DNA of 64,000 nucleotides from Favolaschia claudopus (lineage: Eukaryota > Basidiomycota > Agaricomycetes > Agaricales > Mycenaceae): NCBI GenBank assembly GCA_037176885.1, contig JAWWNJ010000046.1:1054001-1118000 (forward strand). Direction: 5' to 3'. The translations under genes and the position numbers were made by a program. How positions within the stretch are numbered: position 1 is the first letter of the stretch; each line of letters starts with the position of its first letter. Shown in pieces: positions 12,015-24,275 of the stretch. The notes below the pieces were generated by a model, which was not told the origin of the DNA, searched no databases, and saw nothing but the letters and a program-made list of their open reading frames with translations.

Positions 12015-13100
12015 ACACGATCTGGTTAATTACCTACTCAATTCTGTTCCATCTTTGAAACCGAATTCAATATCTGTCCGTCTTGTTGGATACTGAGTCG
12101 TTCGCTGTTATTGTTGGTGGGGTCGTTAACGGTTTGAAGGCATCTGCTGCGACAGCCATCTTCACGACCTGTGGATCAACAAATTCAGGACAAGTCCGAG
12201 TCGACGCATACCGTATGAACAGTACAATAGAGCTTTTGTTGTCAGAACTAGTCGATGTGTACAACAAACCATATTCGGAACAAAATTCTTCGAAGTCGAG
12301 TTCACGAAAACAAAAGACACGGTGTTGCTGCGTGGATACAATTGAGTAGATCAGGCGTTTCTTGTTCTTTGTTAATGCCGGACATTGGCCTTGGTCGAAT
12401 CCTTATACACAATCGTGGAGAGAATAAAGGCTTCCTACGGCCGACTCCTGACGCCGACCAGATGAATAGCGAGGCGTCTTTCGGATTTTCATGGAAACGC
12501 TCGGACAAAAGGCTCGATTTCTTTGAGGAGAACGGCGATCACCTGGTAGTTACTCGCCCTGAACTTCATGGACGCAGCTCCAGCAATACTGTTATGTCTG
12601 GATGGTACTTGCCTCACTTGTCTTAACATGATAGTAGGCGCTGCAACCCCGAATCGAAGCAAGTCTTGCCAGTGAGGAGGTTATCACCCCGTTGGACGAG
12701 GGAGGGGGGCTATAGAGCGAGAAGAAGATGTGGGGGAGACATGGAAGTGTCCGACGACGAGATCCTGCCATTACAGGTTGCCAGGAGTTTTTTGAAGGCA
12801 TTTGTCCGAAATTCGACTCCGAATGGGAGTAGACGGGTTACAAATTAAACAGTCTGAATCTTCCTACTCGTTGATTCTTGAATACTTACTATGTGAATTT
12901 ACCTGCCCTCAGCAGCGGTTACCGCAGCGGCCGCTTTCTCCTTACCGAGTTTGTAGCTTCTCCACCGGTCGCCACCGGTCGAAAGAAAAGAAAGGTGAAT
13001 TAAGCAAGAATTAACGGTGAAATTCAGGAGGAGATGGTGACACGTTACATCGTGACGGGGTTATTCAGGCTCTCCTCCGCTCCACGACCTTCGTTTTTGT
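12015..13100. other. Intergenic, no gene seen
   Basis: Open frames here (12083-12349, 12255-12626, 12802-13014) show no homology I recognise. A perfect 10-base direct repeat (ccaccggtcg) occurs near 12961-12980. The 3' part should hold the promoter of the LCHN gene at 13101. Confidence 0.4.
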
Positions 13101-15316
13101 ATGTCTTCCTTAGATTCCAAGGGACGATTTCCCCAGGATATAGGTCAGCATAAATCGGTTAGAATACCGAATGTTCTGACTGGAGACTTATAGTTGCCAT
13201 CTTTCACGCATCTTTTCACCCTACTCAAGGAAACATAATTGACTGGTCGCTAAAGGCCAACGAAGGTGAGCAGAATCAAGTCGAACTCGGACGAAGGTTA
13301 ACACCGGACATATAGACTTGAATCTTGACCATTTAGAGTTTAGTGCTCTTCCCAGTGGACTCCATCTCGTAGAGGAAGATGTAGTGTGCGTTTGTGACTT
13401 GCTTCTTGACTGGTTTAGATTGGGCTGCTTCCTTGGCCTGTTTCCACTGCAAAATACTTCGCCCAGCCGCTGATATTGCTATAGGTACTTCACGAAGGAC
13501 GGTCAGCATGGTGTGTGTGTATTTCGGCGCCGCAAGACTGTCGACCAAGGTCATCGCGGCTTCCGCTTGTCCTCCCTCGGCATCCTCTTGGCTAAATCAG
13601 CTCGTCCTCGGCCCTGGAGACACACTGCGGCACTGAAGGAGCTCACTACGCTAATCTATTCTCGGTTTGAGAGCTCCGCGTCCTTGATACCTTTGGACAC
13701 CGACTGGGAGCCAGCGCGCACCTTCTTCAACGAGCGGAAGGTCACCCGGGCTGATCTCGGAGGGGCGGGGGACTGGAACGGATGGAGTCATGAGCTTTTG
13801 GCGCAGGTACGTGGCTGTTCTTGTCACTGCGACGTCGACTTACCCCGCAGCAGCTCGATGACGGTGCACCCGACCAGAATCCGACGGTACACCTGCCACA
13901 TCTACTACGCATCCTCGGCCCGTCCTCCCTGACTCTGTATAAACACGTTGTCGCTAGACGACGAATTTTAATCTACACTCTACCGCCGGTGGAAGCTGCC
14001 TGTATCCTCTGCCAGGTGGCGGCGGATATGGCATACGAGCATCAGGTGGAATACACCACTTCTTCAAATTCGTCCTCCCCACGCTTGCGCGGCAAATGCA
14101 AGGAGGGGATCAACGTTCTCGGAATGGTGACTCTGAACGACTTGGACCGGCTACAGAGGGAAAGCGACAGTGGACGTGGCTGGGTAGCCTGTATGTTGTT
14201 CCAGACTGTATCCTGCGCTTGCTTGACCTTGCATCAGGCACCACCGACGCTCTTTTCCTTGAGAAACCATCATATTACGACCTACTAATCGACCTCACGA
14301 CCTCGACGCCGAACAAAGCCACCCGGCCAACATTTTATGCATCCCGCCCCATTCAGCCTTTGTCGCCGGGACCATCTCGAGGACCCACACACCGTCTGTC
14401 TGTCGTGCGTTTCTCGTGGAGCGACATTAAGCTAGTACGTCGTTCTGTCCGTCTTCTCATTTGTTCTAATGCTTCGCAGTGGAACGAAATCAATCGCATT
14501 TTGCAGTTGGATTCCTCTGCCCACGACCACTCATGCTGCTCCCCTGGCTCCCTCTCCCCCGATTCCAAACCCTCCAAGACCAATCCCATCACAGCCTGGA
14601 CAGACGCTTGGCGTGTGTACGAAGACGTCTGCGTCATCTGCGCAGGACTGTGGATGGGCTCCTGGCGAGGCAACTCGATCATGTCGTATTCCACCGCCGA
14701 CGGGGAGTCGAATTGGGGCAGCATTCGTCTCGAGGGTGACGAGGACCTGAGTCTCCGTGCGCTCGCCGCGGCGGCAGACAGCTCGGATGGTTATGTGCGC
14801 ACGGTGGGAATGGGTATCGAGGGCGGGCCGCAGGTGGGTGCGAGCGGCAGCGGTAGTGGGATTACGCGGCCACCGACGACGACGAAGTCGACGAGGCGGG
14901 CGAGTGCGATGTCTTGGTCGAGCGGGAAGGCGACTGTGACGTCGCCGACGTCGAGCAGCACCAAGTTTAAGGGGAAAGCTGCGAAGCTGAGTGCGGCTGA
15001 TGACGATGACGGCGACGAGCAGGGGGTGTACGACACTTCACGACGGGATGGCCAGATCCTGACGACGCTGTCACTGCTGCAGACGCTCCACGCACATACA
15101 TCCTTCCAGCTGTCGACTTTGGAAACGTTCCTGTCCAAGGACAAGAACACACTCACGCTCACTTCGAAGGACATGTCGGCCTTTGAGCTCGGGCCCATGA
15201 GCGGCATGGACGCTCGGTACCTAGAGTGGTTTGCGTCTGAATATAGTGGGGGTGCGACGGTCGTTATCAAGCGCGGATGGAAGGAGATGTTTGGAGCCAT
15301 TTTTGGCTATGGCTGA
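13101..15316 (+). CDS. LCHN/DENND11-like DENN-family protein
   Basis: Seven exons: 13101-13143, 13194-13265, 13316-13385, 13485-13806, 13851-14190, 14238-14434, 14480-15316, giving 626 residues. The N-terminal half has family hallmarks: VAIFHASFHPTQGNIIDWS, LPSGLH, VYFTKDGQHG with a following RRRKT, and LYKHVVARRRILIYT with a VEAACILC helix. The C-terminal third (DGQILTTLSLLQTLHAHTSF and YLEWFASEYSGGATVV) matches what I recall as the DUF4484 region that follows DUF2347 in fungal LCHN/Anr2 proteins. DENN proteins act on Rab GTPases at membranes; the exact target here is unknown. A low-complexity Ser/Thr/Gly insert (about residues 430-510) separates the two parts. The start is chosen as the ATG that gives a continuous spliced frame into the conserved N terminus. 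The gene looks intact. Confidence 0.85.
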
Positions 15317-15645
15317 GGACTTGTAGTTTACTGTATTTATCGATAATATTCAAATTGCTGTATCCATCGTACATAGCTATACCCTCATTTTGGAATGCGT
15401 ATATACACTCGTAAATCTCTCCCCCAAGCGGCCAGGTCGTATGGAAGGGAAATAGAATGGTCCGAAAATCCGAAGCCTAGAACCGTCATTTGGAGTGGGA
15501 CACGGCGACACTGGTTGAGGGGGACTTATTCCTGCTCCCAGCTCGTTGCCGGACTCCGGCTACCATGGTACGTGCTTCAAGCAAAAAAAAAAAATCGGTG
15601 CTACTGGGGATAAGGTGGGGGCGATGGTTCGCCTCCAAAACGTAT

Positions 15646-15748
15646 TCCGGCGCGGGGAATCGAACCCCGAGCTGCTGTGATCATCGCCGTTATATTCTCT
15701 GTTCTCCGAATGAAAGACAGCGATGTTGAACCATTACACCACGCCGGA
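15646..15748 (-). tRNA. tRNA-Glu (TTC) with about 31-base intron
   Basis: Reading the minus strand, the acceptor stem TCCGGCG pairs with CGCCGGA, the D stem is GTGT/ACAT, the anticodon stem is GCTGT/ACAGC and the T arm is CGGGG-TTCGATT-CCCCG. The mature anticodon loop is CTTTCAC, with anticodon TTC (reads GAA, GAG). The intron sits at the canonical place, after the base 3' of the anticodon. Without the intron the mature body is 72 nucleotides before CCA addition. Confidence 0.9.
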
Positions 15749-17935
15749 CCCGCCAACGGTTCGTCTTGTTGAAGTTCTAGCAAGCTCTCGTGCGGGGGCA
15801 CTGTTCCAGTCAAAATTAATTTCACTGGAAGCCATATGGTATGTTTGTGCAGAAAATTGGCTGGTTCGGCGGCGGCGGTTCGCAGCTACAATCAGACTCA
15901 GTAAGTAGTGTAGGCGAAGTTTTAGTGAAGTTTTTGACACAGTGATTTACATAACTCGACCGCTGTCTGATTTCGGTTCAGGGCTCTTGAAGACGCCAGA
16001 CACCAACTGGACGTCGCATTGAATTGGAGAGGACTCAAATTGCGGTAAGTTTCCATTCATCCCAAGCCAATCTTTCAATCCGCTAACCCGTTCACACAAT
16101 AGACTGTAGATAGATTGATTTATTGACTTTGAAATAAGCTATTCTACATAGCAATACGGTACAGTACGCCGCCTCCCTCCTGCGCGTCCGTTTATTCCGT
16201 CGGCCGAATGAAATTAGGCTCAGTCGTGGTCTTGCAGAGGAGGAGCGCGGCGCTGGGGGGACGATCTTGTGTCGGGTGGGGAACGGTGGAGGCGAGCGCG
16301 GGGGTGGGAGTGGGACGAGGCAGCGTTGGTGGACCTGATTCCGGGCTTTGCGAGCGCTTGGCGCGGCAGGGCGTGGATTTTGTGGCGTGTGGATTTTGCT
16401 TTGAGGTACGGCAAGTCGACGGGGCGTGCGCGGCGGCGAACGGGGCTGGGAAGGCGAGGGAGAAGGCGGGTGTGGGAGAGGGAGAAGGTGGCGAGGAGGT
16501 GGCTAGTGGCGGGATGGAGAGGGTTTGGAGTGGTGACGCGCCTTAATTAATTTCTCGCGAGGCTAGATCCTCCGTATTCCTCGCGCGGCGTTGAAGGCGA
16601 CGCGGGAGCGAGTCGGAGGTGAAGGCGATGAGTGAGGGTGACAGGATGGGCGTTAGTTGGGCTGGGGAAGGGCGGAGGGCGCAGGGGTGCTTAAGGGTTT
16701 CTTGACATAGAGGCGTGACGTAGCGGAGGCGTCGAAGGGGAAGTGGTGGCGGGGGCGTCGGCTTCGTGGTTGGCGCCTTTTGAGAGGTGGGGCAAGTGGT
16801 GAGGTGGCGCCGGCGTCGTGCGAGTGAAGTGGAGACTGTCAAGTGAGTAAACAACAAGAAAGAAAGGCGGTGGCGGCGCACCCTTGCCGGTCGTGGAGGG
16901 CCACGGTTCCGTCGTAGCTGACGTAGTCGGGCGGCGGCGTTCCTTGGCGCCAGGGATTCGGAGGTCAAAAGTAGATGGGTCGACGGCGTACGCGGGGGAT
17001 TCGTGCTGAACTGAAAATGAATTAGAGAGAATAGGAGATAAGGTAACGGCAACGCACCTTGACGTTGCTGAGTACGCTGAGGTCGTGTCTCGGCGGTGGC
17101 GGTCGAAGGCGAGCGCGAGAGGTGGAGGCGGAGGCAATGAGTGGGGTGGCGAGGTGGGTTACCGCGGTATGTGGGACGCGGCGAGTTTTGGGCGCGCGGT
17201 ACTTGCTAATTTTTGACGAGAGTTGTCGTAGCGTAGGTAGACGGAGGGGAAGTGTGCGAGGTAGCGGCGGGTGTCGGCGTCGTAGTCTGTGGCGTTCGGT
17301 TGCAGGAGAAGTAGTCGGTATGTAGTTGCCTTGTGTCTGGTGGAAGGGAGGAGAGAGGAGGAGGCGGAGAACCAAGGTGGGTTCGAAGGGCGGGCTGTTG
17401 AGGAGACTCGAGTGGAAGAGAGCCACTGCTTGAGGGAAGGACGGTGGGCAGAAGGTCGTGGAGAGCGAGTTGGCGGCGGGTGTTTGCGTCGGCATCGTGG
17501 ATAGCACTTTCGACCGGCGTACTATTTCCACTCAAGTCCATTCTTGACGCAGTGCAGGTCATAATGAGGCGGTTCGGGATGAGAACGGGAGCGGGAAGCA
17601 GTGCGGGCATCGACTCATCTGCACCGGGAGATGTCAACAACCACCAACACATATCAAGCCCAAAATGGAAATGCGCAGCTCACGACCTGCATTTGTGCGT
17701 CTGCCGACTCCTCGCTCAAATTCTTGACTTTGAACATCAATTCTTGGATATCTCGTTTCCCGCTAGTCTCATCGACAACTAGGAAACTCTCCAGGCTTCA
17801 TCCAACCCATCTAGGTCCGGATATCTCAGTCGGCCCACAACACTACATAACGGACGCTGGCTATCACCATGACAGACAAGAAGGTTCGTTTCTTGTACAT
17901 TATACGTCAAATCGGACTCACCTGCTGCAAAGGCC
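15749..17935. other. Gap with a GC-rich, strand-asymmetric block (about 16200-17500)
   Basis: The plus strand from about 16210 to 17510 is dominated by GGCGG/GGAGG-type purine runs, and the minus strand is correspondingly C/T-rich. Long minus-strand frames (16543-17052, 17022-17531, 17206-17652) overlap in different registers and encode Pro/Ser/Thr/Arg-rich peptides. One stretch around 17200-17450, in a frame that contains LLLLQPNATDYDADTRRYL, reads more like protein, but I could not build a coherent spliced gene. It may be a poorly conserved coding gene on the minus strand or non-coding GC-rich DNA. The last 300 bases are likely promoter for the PIN gene at 17936. Confidence 0.35.
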
Positions 17936-19403
17936 ATGTCTCGCGCTCTAGGAGCCGCATTCCTGAATCACCAAGTCGAGCAGCTTGAGAAGTCCGCTGC
18001 TTCCGGAAACTGGCGAAGCAGAGGCCCTCCCGCTAGCCCACAGTCTTCTCCAAAACGTCAACCGTACTCGGCCTCTACCAATAACAACAAATCGTCTTTA
18101 CGCGGGAAGAAGAATGGTGGCGGGAATACGTTTGTTATCTCGAAAGATTCCGCGTCATCGACGCAAAGGCGCTCTGTGGAGGAACCCAATGCCGAGAAGG
18201 ACGCCGACGTCGTCATCGTCGACGCAAGTGTGCTTGTTCACGCGTTGCATCAGGTCAAACGGTGGTGTCGGGACGGTCGCGAAGAGGTTGTGATTGTGCC
18301 ACTTGAAGGTATGTCTTCAATACCCAATCTGTTAGAGAGTTTGCGGTGAGCACTTGTGGCTCCTCGTGCCGCGATGGTTCGTTGAGCCTCTGGCCCAGAG
18401 TAGCCACCATTTCATTCCATCGGTGGGATGTACAAATGGTGGCTAATATTTCCTTGGACGGTCATGCGGTCTCGAGGAGATCTAGCCGCCGGTTTTACTG
18501 CCAACTCTCTAACATTTTCGCTTCGTAACTGATGCATCATATCTAGCCCTCAACACCCTCGACCTCCTCAAAAAAGGCACCTCTCCCCTTGCGCAACGAG
18601 CGCGTGCTGCGTCCCGCATCCTCGAAGCCCAGGTCGGGACGAATCTGCGCATCCGGGTGCAGAGGGACGACGCGTTCGTGCCTTGGGACGCCATCGCCTT
18701 CGCTCAAAGCACCACAGGGGATTCGAGCCCCGCTGCAGACCTCCCTGCGGACGACCCCGAATGGGTTCGCCGCACCGTGTGCTGTGCCCGCTGGGAGCTC
18801 GACGACGCTGCATCTTATTCCAAGGCTGGTTCCAACGACCCACGCACAGTATGCATCGCAGTCCTCGCCAACACCCCCACCCCTCCCCCTCCAACAAATC
18901 CAGACTCAGCAGCGGACATCCCCAACAAACACGAAGCCCGCGCCTCCGGCACGCTCGTCGCGCACTGGGCTGCGCGCGCGGGGCTCACCGTGCTTCCTGT
19001 CGCGCCGTCTTTGCATGTCAACCCCGCTCAGGCCGGCGCCTCTGCGGCTGGTAGTAACACCACTTCCACTCAGGGTGGGACGGGCGAAGGCGCACGACGT
19101 CCTGGGACGGGCGAAGGTACCAATAGACGTCCGCGCGCGAATACGAACCCGCAGCAGGGGCAGGGGAAGCGCGGCGGGCCGGCTGGGTATGGTGGCGCGA
19201 ATAGCGGTAGCAACAACAACGGCAACAGCAACAACAGCGGCAACGGCATGTACAGCAAGGTGGGAGGCGGGGGTGGAGGTGGATCCCTTGTAGAACGTCC
19301 CGCGGCGGCGCTAGCGATGGAGAGCAGCGGCGCTGGAGGGCCGCAACGCGTGATTCGCGTTTTGGCGCGCGGGGAGAGGTTGGATGCGGCTGCTGGGGTT
19401 TGA
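17936..19403 (+). CDS. PIN-domain protein, Nmd4-like
   Basis: Two exons, 17936-18308 and 18547-19403, give 409 residues. After a basic Ser/Asn-rich N terminus (1-88) comes a PIN-fold signature: DVVIVDASVLVHALHQVKRW (first acidic residue D96), then VVIVPLEALNTLDLLKKGTS (E124, D130) and RIRVQRD. The QVK-W and LNTLDLLKKG motifs resemble fungal PIN proteins related to yeast Nmd4, which works with Upf1 in nonsense-mediated decay. That link is inference. The C-terminal 130 residues are low complexity (Gly/Asn/Ser runs). The intron is 238 bases, long for this window, and could hide a small exon or alternative splicing. Whether the PIN is an active nuclease cannot be decided by eye. Confidence 0.75.
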
Positions 19404-20904
19404 GTTGAGCGGCTTCGTGGGCTATGTGAGTCGCTGGTGCACTGAAACTAAATCTTCATTGACGATGCGACAGACAAAGACGAATAAACGTGAAATACAT
19501 GCGGCGCCTACGATAGGTGGCCTGGGTAGCGCTGCGTCAAGGGCTTCGCCGACGATGACATTACTATCACTGGTCGATGGACGATGGACGATGGGGGCGA
19601 TACAGGATACAGTAGGAGCCAGAATAACTCTCTACCCTTCCTTCGTTGCGGATACGCCAGACGGGGAGTGGATCGATTGCAGGGTATTGCGGAGTGGATT
19701 CTAAGGCGGATGTGGTGGTTTGGATTGGATTGTGTCTTTGTCTTTGTCTGTTCAAGACTTCTTTGGTATTTGGTATCGGTATCGTATCAACTTTCAAGAC
19801 TCTCTCACTTTCCTCCCACCTCCCACTCCGCCCTTTTTATGCACTACACTCCACCTCCCACCCCTCATCCCATCCCCTCGTCCTACTCATCATGATGCAT
19901 CCTACTCTGGCCGGCTATATAGTATACGTATACGGGTCTGACCGAAGCACGATTTATGTCGTGGGCATGGTGCTCTTCACTCTCTTATTTACTTAGTGAC
20001 TCGAAATATGCCGTCTTCTTTTCTCTACATATGAATGTAACTCTATTTACCTGCTCCGTACGATGCGAAATTCTGAGCGCAGGTATTTTTTCGGTGTCAA
20101 TTGCTAAGTTGCTTAGTAAAAGGTGTAGGTCTACACCTATGCACAGCCACCTTCCTAACTCTTCATTGTCCTTGCTATGACACGTTGCATCGTGCACACT
20201 TTGCTTGCTCGACACTCGCCGTCCGATTGTGAATCCTAGTCTGGAGATACCCTGATTTGCTTGAAATTCTGTCCCCGTCGTTGGCATGCGACCATCCAAT
20301 CATCAGCTTCAGCCTAAGCTAAGAGCTTGGCCTAAGGAGTCTCCGTTACTGGCTCCGCCTGGTTTTGAAGGGGCCCCCTGAGTCGCCTGACATGCGTTCC
20401 TCGTCGTCTAGCACTGATCGACGCATACCTTGGCTCGTCGCTGCTCGTCGTTGACCAAGAACATCGGCTACTGGTTCTGTCTTATACAGGTACTACTATT
20501 CGTCTGCTGGTTCTTTGTGTGTGCGGAACACCGCTTCCCTCCCGAATCCCCGAATTCCATTCAAATCACTGTCCTTTGACTAAACGTTCTTACGCTTCGC
20601 TATGGGTACCAGCTCTATCTGGCTAAAAGGCGCGCGCCGCCATCAAGTTGCTTACTCTCTATATGTGGACTGGTAACTCACGCGGTCTGTCGTCGTGGTT
20701 CTATCCGCCTCCCCGCGTTGACATGAAGATCGTGGTGCGCGTCTCTATGTCGAAAATAGTCCGAGTCTAGCGACCCCTCTAGTTGGTCAGCAGTCAAGCC
20801 ACAAGGGCCAAGGCGCTTCTACTCCACGATATATCATATAACCTTAGGCCGCCGTCATCCCATCTACCTCGTCACCACCCCCGCATTCCTCGGCCCTCAC
20901 CGAA
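19404..20904. other. Intergenic, nothing recognised
   Basis: About 1.5 kb with no supported coding. It contains pyrimidine-rich runs around 19800-19890. The 3' end should carry the promoter of the aldehyde dehydrogenase. Confidence 0.4.
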
Positions 20905-22472
20905 ATGACTGCGCAATTCGATATTAAGGTCTGTCGCTCGACGCTTTCGTGTGCATGGCTGCCAAATGCTAACACCACCCACTGGCGTAGAGCTACCCGG
21001 GGAACATCATCAACGGAAAGTTCGTGTCCACACAAGCGACGCGACACTCCATCGACCCCGCCACGGGCGAAGCCTTGTACGAGGTCCCCGTCGCTTCCAA
21101 AGACGCGTTGGACGCCGCCGTCGGTCACGCGCGCGACGCCTTCAAGACGTGGTCCAAGACATCTTTCGGCGAGCGGGCGAAGCTCGTGCTGCGCTGGGCG
21201 GACGCGATCGAGGCGAACAAGGACGAGCTCGGGAAGCTTCTGACGACGGAGCAAGGCAAGCCTATCGATCTCGCGAATACGGAGGTCGGGTTGACGGTGC
21301 AGTGGTTGCGCACTTTCGCTACCTTGGAGCTGAAGGATGAGGTGCTGGACGATAACGAGGAGCGGACGATTTACCTGACTCGTGTGCCTATTGGGGTGTG
21401 CGGTGCCATCGTTCCGTGGAATTGGCCGGTCCTTCTGGGTCTTGGGAAGGTGGGGCCCGCGCTCTTGACAGGCAACACCATCATTATGAAGCCGTCTCCG
21501 TTCACTCCTTATTGCGACCTCAAACTCGGGGAACTCGCGATGGGCATTTTCCCTCCCGGCGTCTTCCAGGTCCTGAGCGGCGATGACAGTCTCGGTCCGT
21601 GGATGACTGAGCACCCCGGTATCGACATGATCACCTTCACTGGCTCCATCGAGACGGGGAAGCGCGTAGCGGCGAGCTGCGCGAAGACGCTGAAGCGCTA
21701 TGTGCTTGAGCTCGGGGGGAACGACGCCGCTATCGTATGCGAGGACGTCGACATTCCGAAGTGTCTGCCCAAGATCACCATGATGGCGTTCTTGAATTCG
21801 GGCCAGATCTGCATGTGCGCGAAGCGGATTTATGTGCATGAGAAGATATACGACGAGTTCCGCGATGCGATGGTGGAGTTCACGAAAAACCACGTCAAGA
21901 CCGGTGGAGGGTTTGAGCCGGGGGTGGTCGTGGGGCCGGTGCAGAATGCCATGCAGTCAGTATGATCTTTCATGGTACCCTTCATTCGACTCGCCGGCTG
22001 AGAATGATCCACCAGATTCAAATTCGTCAAAGACATGTATGCGGACGTCGACAAGTATGGGTGGACCGCTGCCCTTCAAGGCAAGGCGCGCGACGACAGC
22101 AAGGGCTATTTCATCGAACCCGCTATCATCGACAACCCGCCGGACGACTCGCGCATTGTCGTGGAGGAGCCATTCGGCCCGATCGTGCCCCTCCTCAAAT
22201 GGTCTGGCGAGGACGAAGTCATCGATCGGGCGAACGGATTGAAGACGGGGCTCGGTGCGTCCGTGTGGGCCAAGGACTTGGAGCGCGCAGAGAGAATGGC
22301 GCGGAGGCTGAGTGCCGGGAGCGTGTGGGTTAACAGTCACTTCGACGTCGCTCCCAATGTGCCGTTCGGGGGCCACAAAGAGAGCGGGATTGGGGTGGAG
22401 TGGGGGATTGAGGGGATGAAGAAGTTCACGAATACGACGAGTTTGTGGGTTTGGAAGAAGGTGTTCGCGTGA
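20905..22472 (+). CDS. NAD(P)-dependent aldehyde dehydrogenase
   Basis: Three exons, 20905-20928, 20991-21955, 22016-22472, give 481 residues, the usual family length. The enzyme oxidises an aldehyde to the carboxylate with NAD(P)+. Visible hallmarks are PWNWPVLLG (N152, oxyanion site), TFTGSIETGK (cofactor loop), YVLELGG (general base E248), NSGQIC (nucleophile C282) and EEPFGPIVP then GGHKESGIG near the C terminus. The second intron donor is GTCAGT, chosen because it restores the conserved PVQNAMQFKFVKD reading. There is no signal peptide or obvious mitochondrial presequence, so it is probably cytosolic. The substrate cannot be assigned. The first exon encodes only eight residues. Confidence 0.95.
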
Positions 22473-24123
22473 GGGAAAAGGTTCTCTGATCTTTACAGAT
22501 AAGGTTTGAGAATAGTACTTATGGTTAAGTAACGCAAAAATTCATCGACGATTAGCACCAGTACTTTCATTATTTCAGCTTTCTGAGCGGAAGAGGGTAG
22601 GGAACTAGAGGCAAAGAGGAGGATGCGAAAAGTATCGACCATCAAAAACTGCCGGCAAACTTCGGCGACAACTGATGCGCCAAGTCGCGCATCGCTCTTT
22701 CCTCCATACCACGACCTCTCATCGACTCACCGCGCTCATAGAAGCGCAAACACTTTCGGCTAGCGGGACTGACACTATATATCTTCCACTACACATCTGC
22801 CTACCTTTCATCCAACTTTCATCGCAGCTCCGCAGCGTCCGAGTCATCTCGTCTGAATCAGAACCTATCAGAAAACCCCCGCGAAAGTCACACCGGAGGC
22901 ACATCAATTCTGTTTTCCTTCTCAGAAGTCTACTCGAGTCCTTCTTAGCTACTTCTATATCTAGCCCGAAGAGCTCAATTCGATGCCTCTGTCACGAACG
23001 CACGCTTTGACCGATGATGCCACTTCAAGCTGGAAGCTTCTTAGAAGGCGTCAAAGCAACCGAGTTGGCAGACGCACAAGACAGCGTCGTACCCCGACAA
23101 ATCTGATTCTTGTAGCCCTGGACTGTCGTCTCGAACGCGCAAGGAGTGCTTTCGCCGTTGATTCTCGCCCTTGACTCAGTCGCACGATATTCACTTCCTC
23201 GCGGCGCTGTCGCCACTCAGAAATCGGCTCTATCAGGAAGACCTCTCCACTCGCTGCCTCAATCATGCGCCATTTCCTCCGATGTCCTTGTTCCCACTAT
23301 GCTCTCTCTCGAGTCTCCGCTTCGACCTTACTTTTATCTCTGGCCCGTTGATTCTCTATTGCTCTGTGCTTTCGGTCTATCGCATCATGATTCTCTTCGT
23401 TAACCAGCAAACCGCATCGTCGTCCTCTCGTTCTATCTCCTATTTTATCGCAAAGCCATGCAGCCGTAAATGGGCTGCGGTTTCCTATCTTGCCTCATTT
23501 TTCCTCTCCGATTTGATGTGCGGGCTCTCATTTTCCTCCTTCCCGTCTGCTGTCACCAGTGCGTATCGGCCTCAAAACTCTCGAGATAAATTTGCGATGT
23601 CTCCTTGCGGTGAGGTTCTGGGTAAGGAGTTTGCTCTTACCGGGCAGTGCGGGCGTTTGAAACTGACCGTCGATGTAAAAACCTAATCTCTTATTTCTCG
23701 ATTCCTTCTGGACAATCGTTTCAATTTGGTCAACAGGGAAAGCAAGCTTATTTGGAACATGTTCTCCTCGTAGGGGGGAGGCTTTATCGCGTTCAAGGTT
23801 CTATTTCCTTGAAATTTCCTTGCTGAAATTTCTTTTTCTGTTCTGTTCATGTTACAGGGCATCTTTGTGTGTAACCCCTCAGGTAACGGTTCACATTTCA
23901 TTCTGATTGGTCCCCTCTCCTCAGCATTTCGTTCCCCGCCCTTGTCTTGTCCAAGACTGAGTCAATTGGAATCTACTCCTTTCTTGGGCCTTTTTCGGGC
24001 TAAACATCCTCCTTTCCCCATTGAATTTATCTCTGGTCAGCTGCCAAGCTTTATTTGACTAGAAACATGTGTTTTTCATGTCAGCTGGCCATGTGGTCAT
24101 GACTCATGGGTTCCGAGCCACAG
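22473..24123. other. Intergenic, nothing recognised
   Basis: The longest frame (23171-23686, plus) encodes a Ser/Leu-rich peptide with no family resemblance and no splice logic. I do not call it a gene. Confidence 0.35.
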
Positions 24124-24130
24124 TATAAAA
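24124..24130 (+). promoter_or_regulatory. TATA box of the SRA-YDG gene
   Basis: TATAAAA lies about 150 bases before the start codon at 24276 and is followed by a C/T-rich leader, the usual look of a strong fungal promoter. Confidence 0.6.
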
Positions 24131-24275
24131 GGGAGATTTTCCCAGCTTTCCCTTCTTGTCTTTTCCCCACTTGCCTTCTAACTACTAGATCAAGAGAAAA
24201 TCTTCCAAAGAGCTGTTTCTCTTGAGCCCTTGTTACAAACTCACTCGCAACCTACATCCTTGAACATCCATTGCC

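Noticed and set aside
16543..17652. Three overlapping minus-strand frames of 140-170 codons
   Set aside because: Different registers, Pro/Ser/Arg-rich, no motif and no consistent splice plan. Recorded only as an unassigned GC-rich block.
23171..23686. 171-codon plus-strand frame
   Set aside because: Leu/Ser-rich low-information peptide without homology, start context or introns expected for this genome.
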